A stretch of 64,000 bases of DNA from Sphingobacterium cellulitidis. Lineage in GTDB: Bacteria; Bacteroidota; Bacteroidia; Sphingobacteriales; Sphingobacteriaceae. The notes under the pieces were generated by a model. It was not told the origin of the DNA. It saw only the letters and a program-made list of their open reading frames with translations, and searched no databases. The stretch's first letter is position 1; each line of letters begins with the position of its first letter. Of the stretch, positions 32,492-42,285 are shown piece by piece. Where the stretch lies: positions 62,001 to 126,000 of the forward strand of contig NOUX01000009.1 of NCBI GenBank assembly GCA_002245855.1. Direction: 5' to 3'. The translations under genes and the position numbers were made by a program.

Positions 32492-33772
32492 ATGATTGCG
32501 AAAATTGGTAGAAGCGCAAATTTATACGGAGCCTTGGCATATAATCAGCTCAAAGTGGAGAACGAAAATGGACAAATTTTGTTCGCCAATAAGATAATTG
32601 AAACTGCTAACGGACATTATTCCGTAGCACAATTAGCCCAATCTTTTGCTCCTTATCTCATCGCCAACCGCAATACCGAGAAACATACGTTGCATATTTC
32701 GCTCAATCCTGATCCCAAGGATAATGTAGATGATGATAAGTTTAGGGAAATGGCGGAAGAATATATGCGTGAAATGGGTTACGGCGAACAGCCTTTTGTG
32801 GTCTTCAAACATACCGATATTGACCGTAGTCATATCCATATCGTATCGGTCTGCGTGGACGAACAGGGCGTGAAAATTTCGGATAGTTTTGAGAAAATGC
32901 GGTCTATGAGTGTATGCCGTGAACTGGAAAGAAAACACGGTCTGATACCCGCAACGGACAAAGAACGTAATCACAATGATAAGGTTTTTCGTCCGGTGGA
33001 TTATCGGGCAAGTGATATAAAAAGTCAGATTGCTTCGGTCATTCGCCACTTGCCGAACTATTATCAATACCAAACTTTGGGAGAATACAATGCTTTGCTT
33101 TCCCTGTTCAATATTACCACCGAGAAAGTGGAGGGAGAATTACACGGAAAGGCACAGCAGGGTTTATTGTACATTCCATTGAATGAGAAAGGCGAAAAAG
33201 CAGGACATCCGTTCAAGGCTTCGTTTTTCGGAAAGAACGCAGGGCTTCCGGCTTTGGAATTGCATTTTGCGAAATGCAAAACAACCCTGAAAGATACCGC
33301 AACCAAACAGACTTTAAAATCAGCCGTTACCATTGCCCTGCAATCAACGGTTGACGAATTGAGCTTTAAAAAACAGTTAGGCGAGCAAGGTATCAATGTA
33401 GTGATACGCAGAAACGATACCGGACGAATTTACGGTATGTCGTTCATTGACCACAACTCTAAAAGCGTTTGGAACGGTTCACGATTGGCAAAAGAACTTT
33501 CTGCCAATACCTTTAATGATTATTGGAACAATAATATCAAAGCGGAGATTAAAGAGCCAGTTGCACCCCTACCAAAATTGTCCAAACCGACTGATACGGA
33601 GGATTTACCTGCGGAAGAACCACATCATTTGTTCGACTTCTTAAATACTGAAAAACACGAAGACGGTTTGATAGAAGCCTTTGGAGGTTTGCTCATACCT
33701 GAAGCACAGGGGGAAGATTACGAGGAACAGGATTTTGCTAATAGGATGAAGAAAAAGAAAAGAAGACTATAG
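32492..33772 (+). CDS. mobB: Relaxase/mobilisation nuclease MobB
   Basis: This 426-aa relaxase of the MobA/VirD2-like (PF03432) family nicks oriT and pilots the strand. An N-terminal catalytic domain includes ANLYGALAYNQLKV near the N-terminus (possible nucleophile Tyr), TLHISLNP and the metal-binding DRSHIHIVSV segment. The C-terminal part is a longer helical region. It is co-transcribed with mobA. The coupling-protein gene that normally follows is displaced by a ~1.4-kb mercury cassette. Confidence 0.92.
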   Translation: MIAKIGRSANLYGALAYNQLKVENENGQILFANKIIETANGHYSVAQLAQSFAPYLIANRNTEKHTLHISLNPDPKDNVDDDKFREMAEEYMREMGYGEQPFVVFKHTDIDRSHIHIVSVCVDEQGVKISDSFEKMRSMSVCRELERKHGLIPATDKERNHNDKVFRPVDYRASDIKSQIASVIRHLPNYYQYQTLGEYNALLSLFNITTEKVEGELHGKAQQGLLYIPLNEKGEKAGHPFKASFFGKNAGLPALELHFAKCKTTLKDTATKQTLKSAVTIALQSTVDELSFKKQLGEQGINVVIRRNDTGRIYGMSFIDHNSKSVWNGSRLAKELSANTFNDYWNNNIKAEIKEPVAPLPKLSKPTDTEDLPAEEPHHLFDFLNTEKHEDGLIEAFGGLLIPEAQGEDYEEQDFANRMKKKKRRL

Positions 33773-33832
33773 TAAGTCATCTTTTGGAATTAAAATCTGC
33801 TTTTAAAACGATTTGTTAAATTGTATTTTAGC

Positions 33833-33864
33833 ATTTGCTTAAATAAACGAATTAACTATATTTG
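33833..33864 (+). promoter_or_regulatory. Promoter and ArsR-type operator of the mer cassette
   Basis: TTTG (33834-33837) and TATATTTG (33857-33864) are 19 bases apart. An imperfect dyad (33833-33852, ATTTG...CGAAT) lies between them and overlaps the -33 box, which suits repression by the ArsR-family protein encoded directly downstream. The -7 box ends only 4 bases before the ATG, so the transcript may be nearly leaderless. Confidence 0.65.
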
Positions 33865-33868
33865 CACT

Positions 33869-34243
33869 ATGGGTAATAATTCTTGTATACGTCAACAAGC
33901 AGACATTGAACAAATAAACCGCTGTAAAGACCGGGTTTTAGAGCTTAACGATTCGTTTGATTATTTATCGAATGGGCTTGAATTGGCAGGAAATACCGTA
34001 AGACTTAAAATTCTCTTCCTACTTTACGAAGAAAAACGACTTTGTGTTTGCGATATAAGCGACGTTCTTGGAATGACAATCTCGGCAGTTTCACAACATT
34101 TACGAAAACTTAAAGACCGTAATCTAGTAGAAACAGACAGGGAGGCCCAAACTATTTTTTATTCATTGACCAAGGAATATGAAAAATTGCTAAAACCGTT
34201 TTTTAAAATACTTGATGAAAACAAAGTCATAGAAGCAATATGA
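33869..34243 (+). CDS. ArsR/SmtB-family metal-sensing repressor
   Basis: This 124-aa winged-helix repressor starts at ATG 33869, just after the -7 box; a start at 33821 would be upstream of the promoter. The RLCVCDI box (C59, C61) in the alpha-3 helix is the classic thiol metal site of ArsR/CadC-type sensors, and MTISAVSQHLRKLKDRNLV is the recognition helix region. It overlaps merTP by four bases (ATGA), so the sensor and transporter are coupled. Hg(II) or another thiophilic ion is the likely inducer. Confidence 0.9.
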   Translation: MGNNSCIRQQADIEQINRCKDRVLELNDSFDYLSNGLELAGNTVRLKILFLLYEEKRLCVCDISDVLGMTISAVSQHLRKLKDRNLVETDREAQTIFYSLTKEYEKLLKPFFKILDENKVIEAI

Positions 34244-34833
34244 AAACAAACAACAAACTTATCGGCGCAGGACTTTTGACTGCAATTGCAGCTTCACTTT
34301 GTTGCGTTACACCAGTTTTGGCTCTCATTGCAGGAACAAGCGGACTTGCCTCCACTTTTTCTTGGCTTGAATCTTTCAGACCGTATTTTATCGGTTTGAC
34401 AATTTTGGTTCTTGGTTTTGCTTGGTATCAAAAGTTAAAGCCTAAAAAGCAAATTGATTGCAATTGTGAAACAGCAGAAAAACCAAAATTCATTCAGTCG
34501 AAAACGTTTTTAGGAATTGTAACATCATTTGCAATAGTAATGCTTGCTTTTCCATATTATTCAAGTGTTTTCTACCCAAAGACAGAAAAGCAAATCATAA
34601 TAGTGGACAAATCCAATATTGAAAAAGTAGAATTTACGATTAGCGGAATGACTTGTGCAAGTTGTGAAGAACACATAAATCACGAAGTGAATAAATTGAT
34701 AGGGATTGTCAATCTAAAAGCTTCTTATGAAAATGGAAATACAATCGTAGAGTTTGACAACTCGAAAACAAATATTTCTGAAATTGAAAAAGCAATAAAC
34801 TCAACAGGGTATTCTGTAACCGCGAAAAATTAA
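34240..34833 (+). CDS. merTP: Mercuric transport fusion protein MerTP
   Basis: This 197-aa inner-membrane protein has three hydrophobic segments (about 10-32, 46-63, 88-107). A CC pair lies in the first (C21, C22), and a C-terminal MerP/HMA domain with GMTCASC (C139, C142) follows. This fused MerT-MerP layout is known in Bacteroidetes. The protein should collect and import Hg(II). No mercuric reductase (MerA) is encoded in the window, which is unusual because uptake without reduction is potentially harmful. Confidence 0.9.
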   Translation: MKTNNKLIGAGLLTAIAASLCCVTPVLALIAGTSGLASTFSWLESFRPYFIGLTILVLGFAWYQKLKPKKQIDCNCETAEKPKFIQSKTFLGIVTSFAIVMLAFPYYSSVFYPKTEKQIIIVDKSNIEKVEFTISGMTCASCEEHINHEVNKLIGIVNLKASYENGNTIVEFDNSKTNISEIEKAINSTGYSVTAKN

Positions 34834-34840
34834 AATTAAA

Positions 34841-35047
34841 ATGGAAATCAAATTGCAATCAATAATCACTTGCCCCAACTGCGGACACAAGAAAGAAGAA
34901 ACAATGCCGACAGATGCTTGCCAATATTTTTACGAATGTGAAAAGTGCAAACATGTTCTTAAACCAAAGCAAGGCGACTGTTGTGTTTATTGTAGTTATG
35001 GAAATGTTCCTTGTCCACCTATTCAGCAAAACAAAAAATGTTGCTAA
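34841..35047 (+). CDS. GDCCVxC-domain small metal-binding protein
   Basis: This 68-aa cysteine-rich protein has a zinc-ribbon-like front (CPNCGHK, CEKCKH) and the family motif GDCCVYCSYGNVPCPPIQ. In some relatives one cysteine is selenocysteine; here it is encoded as Cys. It follows merTP after a 7-base gap and is commonly found with arsR-merTP, so it probably takes part in mercury or metalloid handling. Its biochemical role is not established. Confidence 0.85.
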   Translation: MEIKLQSIITCPNCGHKKEETMPTDACQYFYECEKCKHVLKPKQGDCCVYCSYGNVPCPPIQQNKKCC

Positions 35048-35121
35048 CGGGTATAAAACAAAAGAAGGTCGATATAACTAAAGTATTTTTATTTTACTAC
35101 CTATAAATATTACTATATAAA

Positions 35122-35144
35122 AGGGGTATAGAAGCTATACCTCT
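35122..35144. terminator. Hairpin after the mercury cassette
   Basis: AGGGGTATAG (35122-35131) pairs with CTATACCTCT (35135-35144) with one G-T pair. No T-run follows. It could end the mer transcript or mark the cassette edge. Confidence 0.4.
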
Positions 35145-35247
35145 TAGACCCAGCCGAACCCTGCCACTCACCGCCATCCACTACCACTTTTCCAAAGCCA
35201 ATCTTTATAGTCTTTAAATTCACGCCCGAACATTAAAATTAAAAATA

Positions 35248-37248
35248 ATGCAAGGAGAAGACGATTTAAGAGGTTTAGCCAAAATAATGGCTTTTATGAG
35301 AGCAGTTAGTATTCTATTAGTACTGATGCATCTTTATTGGTTTTGTTATGGTTTCTTTATGGAACGTGGCTGGACACTAGAAGTAATCAATAAAATATTA
35401 GGGAATTTTGACCGAACAGCCGGTTTGTTTTCGCATACTTTATATACCAAAGTATTTGCAATCGTGTTATTGGCTTTAAGCTGTTTGGGAACCAAAGGCG
35501 TGAAGAACGAGAAGATAACCTGGTCAAAGATTTACGTGGCTTTGGGAATTGGTTTTTTGCTGTTCTTTCTGAATACACCACTGTTAAAGTTGTCGCCCAT
35601 CATTGGCACATTCTTTTATATACTGACTATCGGACTAGGTTATATTGCTTTGCTGATGGCTGGGGTTTGGATAAGCAGGTTATTGAAAAACAACCTGATG
35701 GATGATGTTTTCAATATGGAGAACGAAAGTTTTATGCAGGAAACCAAATTGATGGAAAATGAATATTCCGTAAACCTGCCTACTAAATTTTGGTACAATA
35801 AAAAGGAACACAAGGGCTGGATCAATATCGTAAATCCTTTCAGAGCAACGATTGTTTTGGGGACTCCGGGTTCTGGTAAATCGTATGCCGTCGTTAACAA
35901 TTATATCAAGCAACAAATTGAAAAAGGTTTTTCGATGTATATCTACGATTTCAAGTTTGACGACCTTTCTACTATTGCTTATAATCATTTATTGAAACAT
36001 CAGGATAAGTACGAAATAAAACCAAAGTTCTACGTCATCAACTTTGACGATCCACGCAAGAGCCATCGTTGCAATCCGCTCAATCCAGATTTTATGACTG
36101 ACATATCCGATGCTTACGAAGCCGCTTACACGATTATGTTGAACCTCAACAGAAGCTGGATACAAAAACAAGGAGATTTCTTTGTCGAATCTCCAATTAT
36201 TCTTTTAGCGGCTATCATCTGGTTTTTAAAAATTTACGAGAATGGTAAGTATTGCACCTTTCCACACGCCATTGAATTGCTGAATAAAAAGTATTCGGAT
36301 GTATTTACCATTTTAACTTCGTATCCTGATTTGGAAAACTATCTTTCACCATTTATGGATGCTTGGCAAGGCGGAGCACAAGACCAGTTGCAGGGACAAA
36401 TTGCATCGGCTAAAATCCCTTTGTCACGAATGATATCACCGCAGTTGTATTGGGTTATGACAGGCGATGATTTTTCATTGGACATCAACAACCCGAACGA
36501 GCCGAAGATTTTGTGCGTGGGTAACAATCCCGACCGTCAAAATATCTACTCCGCAGCTTTGGGCTTGTACAACTCCCGAATTGTCAAGCTCATCAATAAG
36601 AAAGGACAATTAAAGAGTTCGGTTATTATAGATGAGTTGCCCACGATTTATTTTAGAGGGTTGGACAATCTTATCGCAACGGCGAGAAGTAATAAGGTGG
36701 CTGTGTGCTTGGGCTTTCAGGACTTTTCGCAGTTGATACGTGATTACGGCGATAAAGAAGCTAAAGTTATTCAAAACACCGTAGGTAATGTATTCAGTGG
36801 ACAGGTTGTAGGAGAAACGGCAAAAAGCCTTTCGGAACGTTTTGGAAAAGTATTACAGAAACGTCAAAGTATGACGATAAACCGTAATGATAAATCAACT
36901 TCTATTTCTACACAATTAGACAGCCTTATTCCGGCTTCCAAAATTTCAACCTTAACGCAGGGTATGTTTGTCGGTTCTGTATCGGATAATTTTGACGATC
37001 GTATCGAACAAAAGATATTTCACGCAGAAATCGTGGTCGATAATGAAAAGGTAGCCGCCGAAACAAAAGCCTATCAAAAGATACCGCAAATCCTATCCTT
37101 TGTAGATGAGCAAGGCGAGGATAAAATGAAGCAGGAAATTGAAAGCAATTACCGTCAGATAAAATCAGATATTCTGCATATCGTCGAAAGTGAAATGGAA
37201 CGGATTAAGAATGACCCGAACTTACAGCATTTGATACAGCAAGAGTAA
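35248..37248 (+). CDS. mobC: Type IV coupling protein (VirD4/TraG family), MobC
   Basis: This 666-aa ATPase links the relaxosome to the mating channel. It has N-terminal TM segments (about 15-35, 60-80, 90-112, 115-140), Walker A LGTPGSGKSYAV (about 204-215), Walker B SSVIIDELPTIYF (about 466) and an AVCLGFQDFSQL segment. Length and the ERGWTLEVINKILGNFDRT front segment fit the Bacteroidetes MobC/TraG coupling proteins. It is normally directly after the relaxase; here about 1.4 kb of mercury genes intervene. Confidence 0.93.
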   Translation: MQGEDDLRGLAKIMAFMRAVSILLVLMHLYWFCYGFFMERGWTLEVINKILGNFDRTAGLFSHTLYTKVFAIVLLALSCLGTKGVKNEKITWSKIYVALGIGFLLFFLNTPLLKLSPIIGTFFYILTIGLGYIALLMAGVWISRLLKNNLMDDVFNMENESFMQETKLMENEYSVNLPTKFWYNKKEHKGWINIVNPFRATIVLGTPGSGKSYAVVNNYIKQQIEKGFSMYIYDFKFDDLSTIAYNHLLKHQDKYEIKPKFYVINFDDPRKSHRCNPLNPDFMTDISDAYEAAYTIMLNLNRSWIQKQGDFFVESPIILLAAIIWFLKIYENGKYCTFPHAIELLNKKYSDVFTILTSYPDLENYLSPFMDAWQGGAQDQLQGQIASAKIPLSRMISPQLYWVMTGDDFSLDINNPNEPKILCVGNNPDRQNIYSAALGLYNSRIVKLINKKGQLKSSVIIDELPTIYFRGLDNLIATARSNKVAVCLGFQDFSQLIRDYGDKEAKVIQNTVGNVFSGQVVGETAKSLSERFGKVLQKRQSMTINRNDKSTSISTQLDSLIPASKISTLTQGMFVGSVSDNFDDRIEQKIFHAEIVVDNEKVAAETKAYQKIPQILSFVDEQGEDKMKQEIESNYRQIKSDILHIVESEMERIKNDPNLQHLIQQE

Positions 37249-37408
37249 TAAAGGTACAAGTGGAAATTTTTAGTATAGACTAAAAAATATTGGCGATACT
37301 TCTTCTTAAATTTAGTATGGAGTGTCGCCAATATTGTTTTGAACAGTATGTAAAACAAATATTCAGAATGAAAAAGGATATTATATAAAATAGTAATTAT
37401 TCAAAACA

Positions 37409-37444
37409 ATGCAATGCCATTGCATTACTTTTTTACTAACTTTG
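37409..37444 (+). promoter_or_regulatory. Promoter with perfect 17-bp dyad, putative Fur-family operator 1
   Basis: ATGCAATG-C-CATTGCAT (37409-37425) is a perfect palindrome. The -7 box TAACTTTG follows at 37437-37444, 10 bases before the ATG at 37454. The dyad overlaps the expected -33 position. The same core TGCAATnnCATTGCA recurs at 43972-43986 at nearly the same spacing from another -7 box. Confidence 0.75.
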
Positions 37445-37453
37445 CAAAAGAAT

Positions 37454-37789
37454 ATGAAAGTCTTTTTTTCCATATTGGCAATTTATATGATGGCGGTATT
37501 TTTAATGCCTTGTACCGATATGTATGAAAAGGAGAGTTTTCAAAACCATAACCATTCAGAAGAATTAGCCCATAAAGCAAGCCACGACCATCAGGAAAAA
37601 CCTGATATGTGCAGTCCGTTTTGTTTATGCGGTTGTTGTGGAATGGTGTCGTGCATAGTGCTTCAATGGAATGTATATAACTTAGTTAAGAAGACCTTTG
37701 ACTTGTCTAAGGCCAAAGTTTACTATAAATCTATCTTTATATCCCTCTATCTGGGAGAAATTTGGCAACCGCCAAAGATTAATGCATAA
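37454..37789 (+). CDS. Small DUF6660-like Cys/His-rich secreted protein
   Basis: This 111-aa protein starts at ATG 37454, after the promoter. It has an N-terminal hydrophobic signal, a His-rich stretch (HNHSEELAHKASHDHQEKP), the cysteine cluster CSPFCLCGCCG and the C-terminal motif EIWQPPKI. The His and Cys groups suggest metal binding in the periplasm. It is first in the divalent-metal efflux operon. A similarly ended protein opens the copper block at 47197. Confidence 0.75.
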   Translation: MKVFFSILAIYMMAVFLMPCTDMYEKESFQNHNHSEELAHKASHDHQEKPDMCSPFCLCGCCGMVSCIVLQWNVYNLVKKTFDLSKAKVYYKSIFISLYLGEIWQPPKINA

Positions 37790-37918
37790 TTTTTAATGTT
37801 TAAATGATTACAGCTTAATGCTAACAGCGTTAGCTTGGTTTTTAGGGTATTTATATTCCCTAAAAACATAATCATTATGATTTTATCATTATTTATCCAT
37901 CATTAATCATCACAAAAA

Positions 37919-40900
37919 GTGTTAAATAACATTATAAAATTCTCTATAAAGAATAAGTTCATTATAGGATTAATGACCTTATTACTCATCATTTGGGGGG
38001 TATGGAGTGCCACGAAAATCCCCATTGATGCCCAACCTGACATTACAAACAATCAGGTTCAGATTATTACCCTGTCACCAACATTAGCAGGACAGGAGGT
38101 GGAGCAACTGGTTACATTTCCTGTAGAGCAAAGTATCGTCAATCTTCCCAAAGTAGAAGAAATAAGAAGTGTTTCGAGGTTTGGACTATCTGTTGTAACC
38201 GTAGTGTTTCAAGACAATGTCGATATTTATTTTGCAAGACAGTTGGTAAGCCAACAGCTGAAAGAAGCACAAGACCAGATACCTGATGGAGTTGGAACGC
38301 CTGAACTTGCTCCTGTCAGTACAGGTCTTGGCGAAGTGTACCAATACATTCTCCATCCCAAACAAGGAAGCGAAGATAAATATTCTGCAATGGATTTACG
38401 GACAATGCAGGATTGGATTGTCGCCAGACAACTTTACGGTACTCCGGGAATTGCAGAAGTTAATAGTTTCGGCGGTCTGCTCAAACAATACGAGGTATCC
38501 GTTGACCCTAACCGCATCAAAGCGATGGACGTCAGTATCTCCGATATTTTTACTGCACTCGAAAACAACAACCAAAATACCGGAGGCGCTTATATTGATA
38601 AGAAACCCAATGCATACTTCATTCGGGGAATTGGTTTAGTCACTTCACTGGAAGATGTAGGTAATATTGTTGTTAAAAATACGGAAAGTGTTCCGGTATT
38701 CATCAAAGATGTAGCAAAAGTACAATTTGGTCACGCTACCCGATACGGAGCAATGACCTATAACGGCGAAGTAGATGCTGTGGGAGGTATTGTAATGATG
38801 CTCAAGGGAGAAAACACTGCTACGGTCGTAAAAAACATCAAAGAAAAAATACCGGTTATCCAACAATCTCTACCCGATGATGTGGTCATAGAACCTTATT
38901 TGGATAGAATGAACCTGGTAGATAGAGCGATAAGTACTGTCGAAAAAAACCTAATTGAAGGTGCATTAATCGTAATATTTGTATTGATTATCTTCTTAGG
39001 GAATTTCAGGGCAGGTTTAATCGTCGCATCAGCTATACCGTTATCAATGCTTTTTGCATTGGGAATGATGAGGTTATTTGGCGTAAGTGCCAACCTGATG
39101 AGTTTGGGAGCTATTGATTTCGGATTGATAGTGGACGGTTCGCTGATCGTTGTTGAAGCCACAATGCACCATTTGGGCTTACGGAAATCCACTCAAAAAC
39201 TTACGCAGGCAGAAATGGACGAGGAGGTGTATGAATCTGCAAGAAAAATCCGTACGAGTGCAGCATTTGGAGAAATCATTATCCTCATTGTTTATATTCC
39301 TATCCTTACTTTGGTCGGCATAGAAGGAAAAATGTTTACGCCAATGGCGCAGACCGTAAGTTTCGCCATTTTGGGAGCTTTGATTTTGTCCTTTACCTAT
39401 ATCCCGATGATGAGTGCCTTGTGTCTGTCTAAAAAACCGATTACCAAAAGGAATTTTTCAGACAAAATGATGGACTATCTTCAAGGGGTTTATAAGCCTT
39501 TGTTAGAAAAAGCCATTCGGATAAAATATGTGATTATTGCGGTTGCCGTCGGACTTTTTACCATTAGTATATTCCTTTTTTCACGGATGGGCGGAGAGTT
39601 CCTGCCAACATTGGGCGAGGGCGATTTTGCTTTCCATTGTATTTTGCCGCAAGGAACATCCTTAAGCCAAAGTCTGGAAACCTCTATGCAGGCATCTAAG
39701 ATAATCAAGGAGTTTGACGAAGTAAAAATGGTTGTAGGAAAAACGGGGGCTGCCGAAGTACCGACAGACCCGATGCCGCCCGAAGCGACCGACCTGATGA
39801 TTATTCTTAAACCACAGGACGAATGGAAAACAAAGAAATCGTATGACGAACTTTCCAATGAAATGATGGAGAAACTCGAAGTTATTCCCGGTGTATTCTT
39901 TGAAGCCAACCAGCCGATACAGATGAGGTTTAATGAACTGATGACGGGTATCAGGCAAGATGTAGCTGTGAAAATATTCGGAGAGAACCTCGACAGTTTG
40001 TTGATTTATGCCAATAAAGCCAATGCCATTATTCAAACGGTAGAGGGTGCAACCGCTCCGCAGGTAGAACGGATAGCAGGTCTTCCACAGATTAATATCG
40101 AATACGACCGTACCCGAATAGCCAACTATGGCTTGAATGTACAGGAGATAAACGATATTGTCAGTACTGCGTTTGCAGGTAAATCAGCAGGCGTGGTTTA
40201 TGAAAATGAGCGTAGATTTGATTTGGTGGTACGGCTTGATGAAGAACACCGCAGTTCTATTGAGGATGTGAGCAATCTGTTTATTCCACTTCCAAACGGA
40301 GAGCAGGTTCCACTTTCGCAGGTTGCCAACATTGACTATAAATTAGGTCCTGCACAAATCAGCCGTGAAGGAGGAAAACGAAGGATATATGTCGGATTTA
40401 ATGTACAAGGGCGGGATGTAGCAAGTGTTGTAGAAGAAATTCAGGATAAGTTGGCTGAACAGGTTAAGCTACCGACAGGATATTATTTTACCTATGGCGG
40501 TCAGTTTGAGAACCTCCAAAAAGCTACTGACAGATTACTGATTGCAGTACCTATCGCCCTGCTTTTGATTTTTATCTTATTGTACTTCACGTTTCATTCG
40601 TTCAAGGAAGCCGTTTTGGTCTATACAGCTATCCCGATGAGTGCCATTGGAGGTGTGTTTGCCCTATTGTTGAGGGATATGCCATTCAGCATATCAGCAG
40701 GTGTAGGGTTTATCGCTTTGTTTGGTGTTGCTGTTCTGAACGGGATTGTACTGATTTCCACATTCAACAGATTGGAAAAAGAGGGTTGGAACGAGATTAT
40801 CCCGAGAATTATCGAGGGGGCTAAAACAAGACTAAGACCCGTATTAATGACAGCGTCGGTAGCAAGTTTAGGTTTCTTACCGATGGCATTGAGTACAAGT

Positions 40901-42277
40901 GCGGGTGCAGAAGTACAAAAACCGTTGGCAACGGTCGTTATCGGCGGATTGATGTCAGCAACGGCATTGACGTTATTCGTACTGCCTTTACTATACCTCG
41001 TATTTATGAGAAATCATAAGCCTACAAAAAATAATAAAATGAAAGCCATAACACCTATATTGTTACTGTTTACGTTCTTAGGCTTTTCTCAAACCAGTAA
41101 TGCACAAAATCCTGTAAACGTAGATAGAGCTATCGAAATAGCTATGGAAAATAACCCTCAGCTCCGTTCCAAAAAATTGGAGATTCAATCTACCCAAAGT
41201 TTGAGTAAGACAGCATATGAGCTACCGAAAACCGATTTAAATTTCCAATATGGGAATACAGATGGATTTGAGTACAATGACGGTTTCCAAATTTCGCAGA
41301 CTATACCCTTTCCAACACTTTTTGGGGTAAAGAAAAACCTTGTCAAAGAGCAAGTCAAAGGGCAGGAATGGTCAAAGGCTCTGACAGAAAATGAGCTAAG
41401 AAAGCAGGTAAGAACATATTATTATCAGTTAGCGTATCTGGAACATAATGCTTCGGTATTGAAGTATTTGGATAGTATTTATGCAGACTTTATCCGTGTG
41501 GCGGAGCTGCGTTATAAAACAGGAGATATAGGGCGGATAGAAGTCAGTACGGCTGTTACCAAAAAGGGGGAAATCAATATATTGCTCCAGCAAAATGAGG
41601 TCTTCAGGCAAAATGCCTATCAGAATCTTAAAAACCTGATGCAGACAAAGGAAGATTTTGCCATTGAACCCAAATCAGACTATGAACCATTACTTTTGAC
41701 TTCTTTCATAGACAGTTCAGCTATTGAAAACCACCCAAGCATCCAGCTATTGTATCAGGAGGCTAAAATCGCTGAACAGAACAAGAAGTTGGAACGGGCA
41801 AACAGCCTGCCTGATTTTACGTTCGGTTATAATAATATATCGCTGATAGGAATGCACAGTAGAAACGGCGTGGAACAATTTTACGGCAGAGGACAGCGGT
41901 TCAGTTTTGTTGATGTAGGCATAACCATTCCACTCTTTACTACGACCAGAGCGAAAATCCGTTCCCTTGATTATCAAAAACAATCATTGGAACTGAATGC
42001 CCAATGGCAACAACAGCAGCTAAAAACGGAGTTGGCAAATGCCCTGAAACAATATGAACAGAATGTTTCACAGTTTACCTATTTCAAGGAGCAGGCACTT
42101 CCGAATGCTGATGAAATCATCAATGCGGCAAAGTTAGGGTACAGTACCGGAGATATTTCTTATGTGGAGTACCTCTTTGCCTTGCAGACAACAACCGATA
42201 TTCAGCTTAATTATCTAAAGAGCATACAGCAAATCAATGAGGCTGTAACGCTTATTCATTCATTAATCAGCAAATAA
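37919..42277 (+). CDS. czcA: Heavy-metal RND pump fused to TolC-like channel (CzcA-CzcC)
   Basis: This 1452-aa protein starts at a GTG. Residues 1-~1035 are a 12-TM HME-RND pump. The TM4 motif DFGLIVDG (D400 to G407) fits divalent-cation (Zn/Co/Cd) pumps rather than Cu/Ag types. At residue 1041 a signal-peptide-like segment begins (MKAITPILLLFTFLGFSQTS, cut near NAQ). It is followed by a TolC/CzcC outer-membrane factor domain to the C-terminus. The channel may be released by signal peptidase or translated from the internal ATG at 41039. It works with the adaptor encoded next; this fusion type is known in Bacteroidetes. Confidence 0.92.
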   Translation: MLNNIIKFSIKNKFIIGLMTLLLIIWGVWSATKIPIDAQPDITNNQVQIITLSPTLAGQEVEQLVTFPVEQSIVNLPKVEEIRSVSRFGLSVVTVVFQDNVDIYFARQLVSQQLKEAQDQIPDGVGTPELAPVSTGLGEVYQYILHPKQGSEDKYSAMDLRTMQDWIVARQLYGTPGIAEVNSFGGLLKQYEVSVDPNRIKAMDVSISDIFTALENNNQNTGGAYIDKKPNAYFIRGIGLVTSLEDVGNIVVKNTESVPVFIKDVAKVQFGHATRYGAMTYNGEVDAVGGIVMMLKGENTATVVKNIKEKIPVIQQSLPDDVVIEPYLDRMNLVDRAISTVEKNLIEGALIVIFVLIIFLGNFRAGLIVASAIPLSMLFALGMMRLFGVSANLMSLGAIDFGLIVDGSLIVVEATMHHLGLRKSTQKLTQAEMDEEVYESARKIRTSAAFGEIIILIVYIPILTLVGIEGKMFTPMAQTVSFAILGALILSFTYIPMMSALCLSKKPITKRNFSDKMMDYLQGVYKPLLEKAIRIKYVIIAVAVGLFTISIFLFSRMGGEFLPTLGEGDFAFHCILPQGTSLSQSLETSMQASKIIKEFDEVKMVVGKTGAAEVPTDPMPPEATDLMIILKPQDEWKTKKSYDELSNEMMEKLEVIPGVFFEANQPIQMRFNELMTGIRQDVAVKIFGENLDSLLIYANKANAIIQTVEGATAPQVERIAGLPQINIEYDRTRIANYGLNVQEINDIVSTAFAGKSAGVVYENERRFDLVVRLDEEHRSSIEDVSNLFIPLPNGEQVPLSQVANIDYKLGPAQISREGGKRRIYVGFNVQGRDVASVVEEIQDKLAEQVKLPTGYYFTYGGQFENLQKATDRLLIAVPIALLLIFILLYFTFHSFKEAVLVYTAIPMSAIGGVFALLLRDMPFSISAGVGFIALFGVAVLNGIVLISTFNRLEKEGWNEIIPRIIEGAKTRLRPVLMTASVASLGFLPMALSTSAGAEVQKPLATVVIGGLMSATALTLFVLPLLYLVFMRNHKPTKNNKMKAITPILLLFTFLGFSQTSNAQNPVNVDRAIEIAMENNPQLRSKKLEIQSTQSLSKTAYELPKTDLNFQYGNTDGFEYNDGFQISQTIPFPTLFGVKKNLVKEQVKGQEWSKALTENELRKQVRTYYYQLAYLEHNASVLKYLDSIYADFIRVAELRYKTGDIGRIEVSTAVTKKGEINILLQQNEVFRQNAYQNLKNLMQTKEDFAIEPKSDYEPLLLTSFIDSSAIENHPSIQLLYQEAKIAEQNKKLERANSLPDFTFGYNNISLIGMHSRNGVEQFYGRGQRFSFVDVGITIPLFTTTRAKIRSLDYQKQSLELNAQWQQQQLKTELANALKQYEQNVSQFTYFKEQALPNADEIINAAKLGYSTGDISYVEYLFALQTTTDIQLNYLKSIQQINEAVTLIHSLISK

Positions 42278-42285
42278 TACAAAAT

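Noticed and set aside
37409..37453. Upstream in-frame start of the DUF6660-like gene
   Set aside because: It coincides with the operator dyad and lies before the -7 box; ATG 37454 begins the signal peptide.
38286..38639. 117-codon plus-strand frame inside the RND pump gene
   Set aside because: It lies entirely within the strongly supported pump frame and is a shadow.
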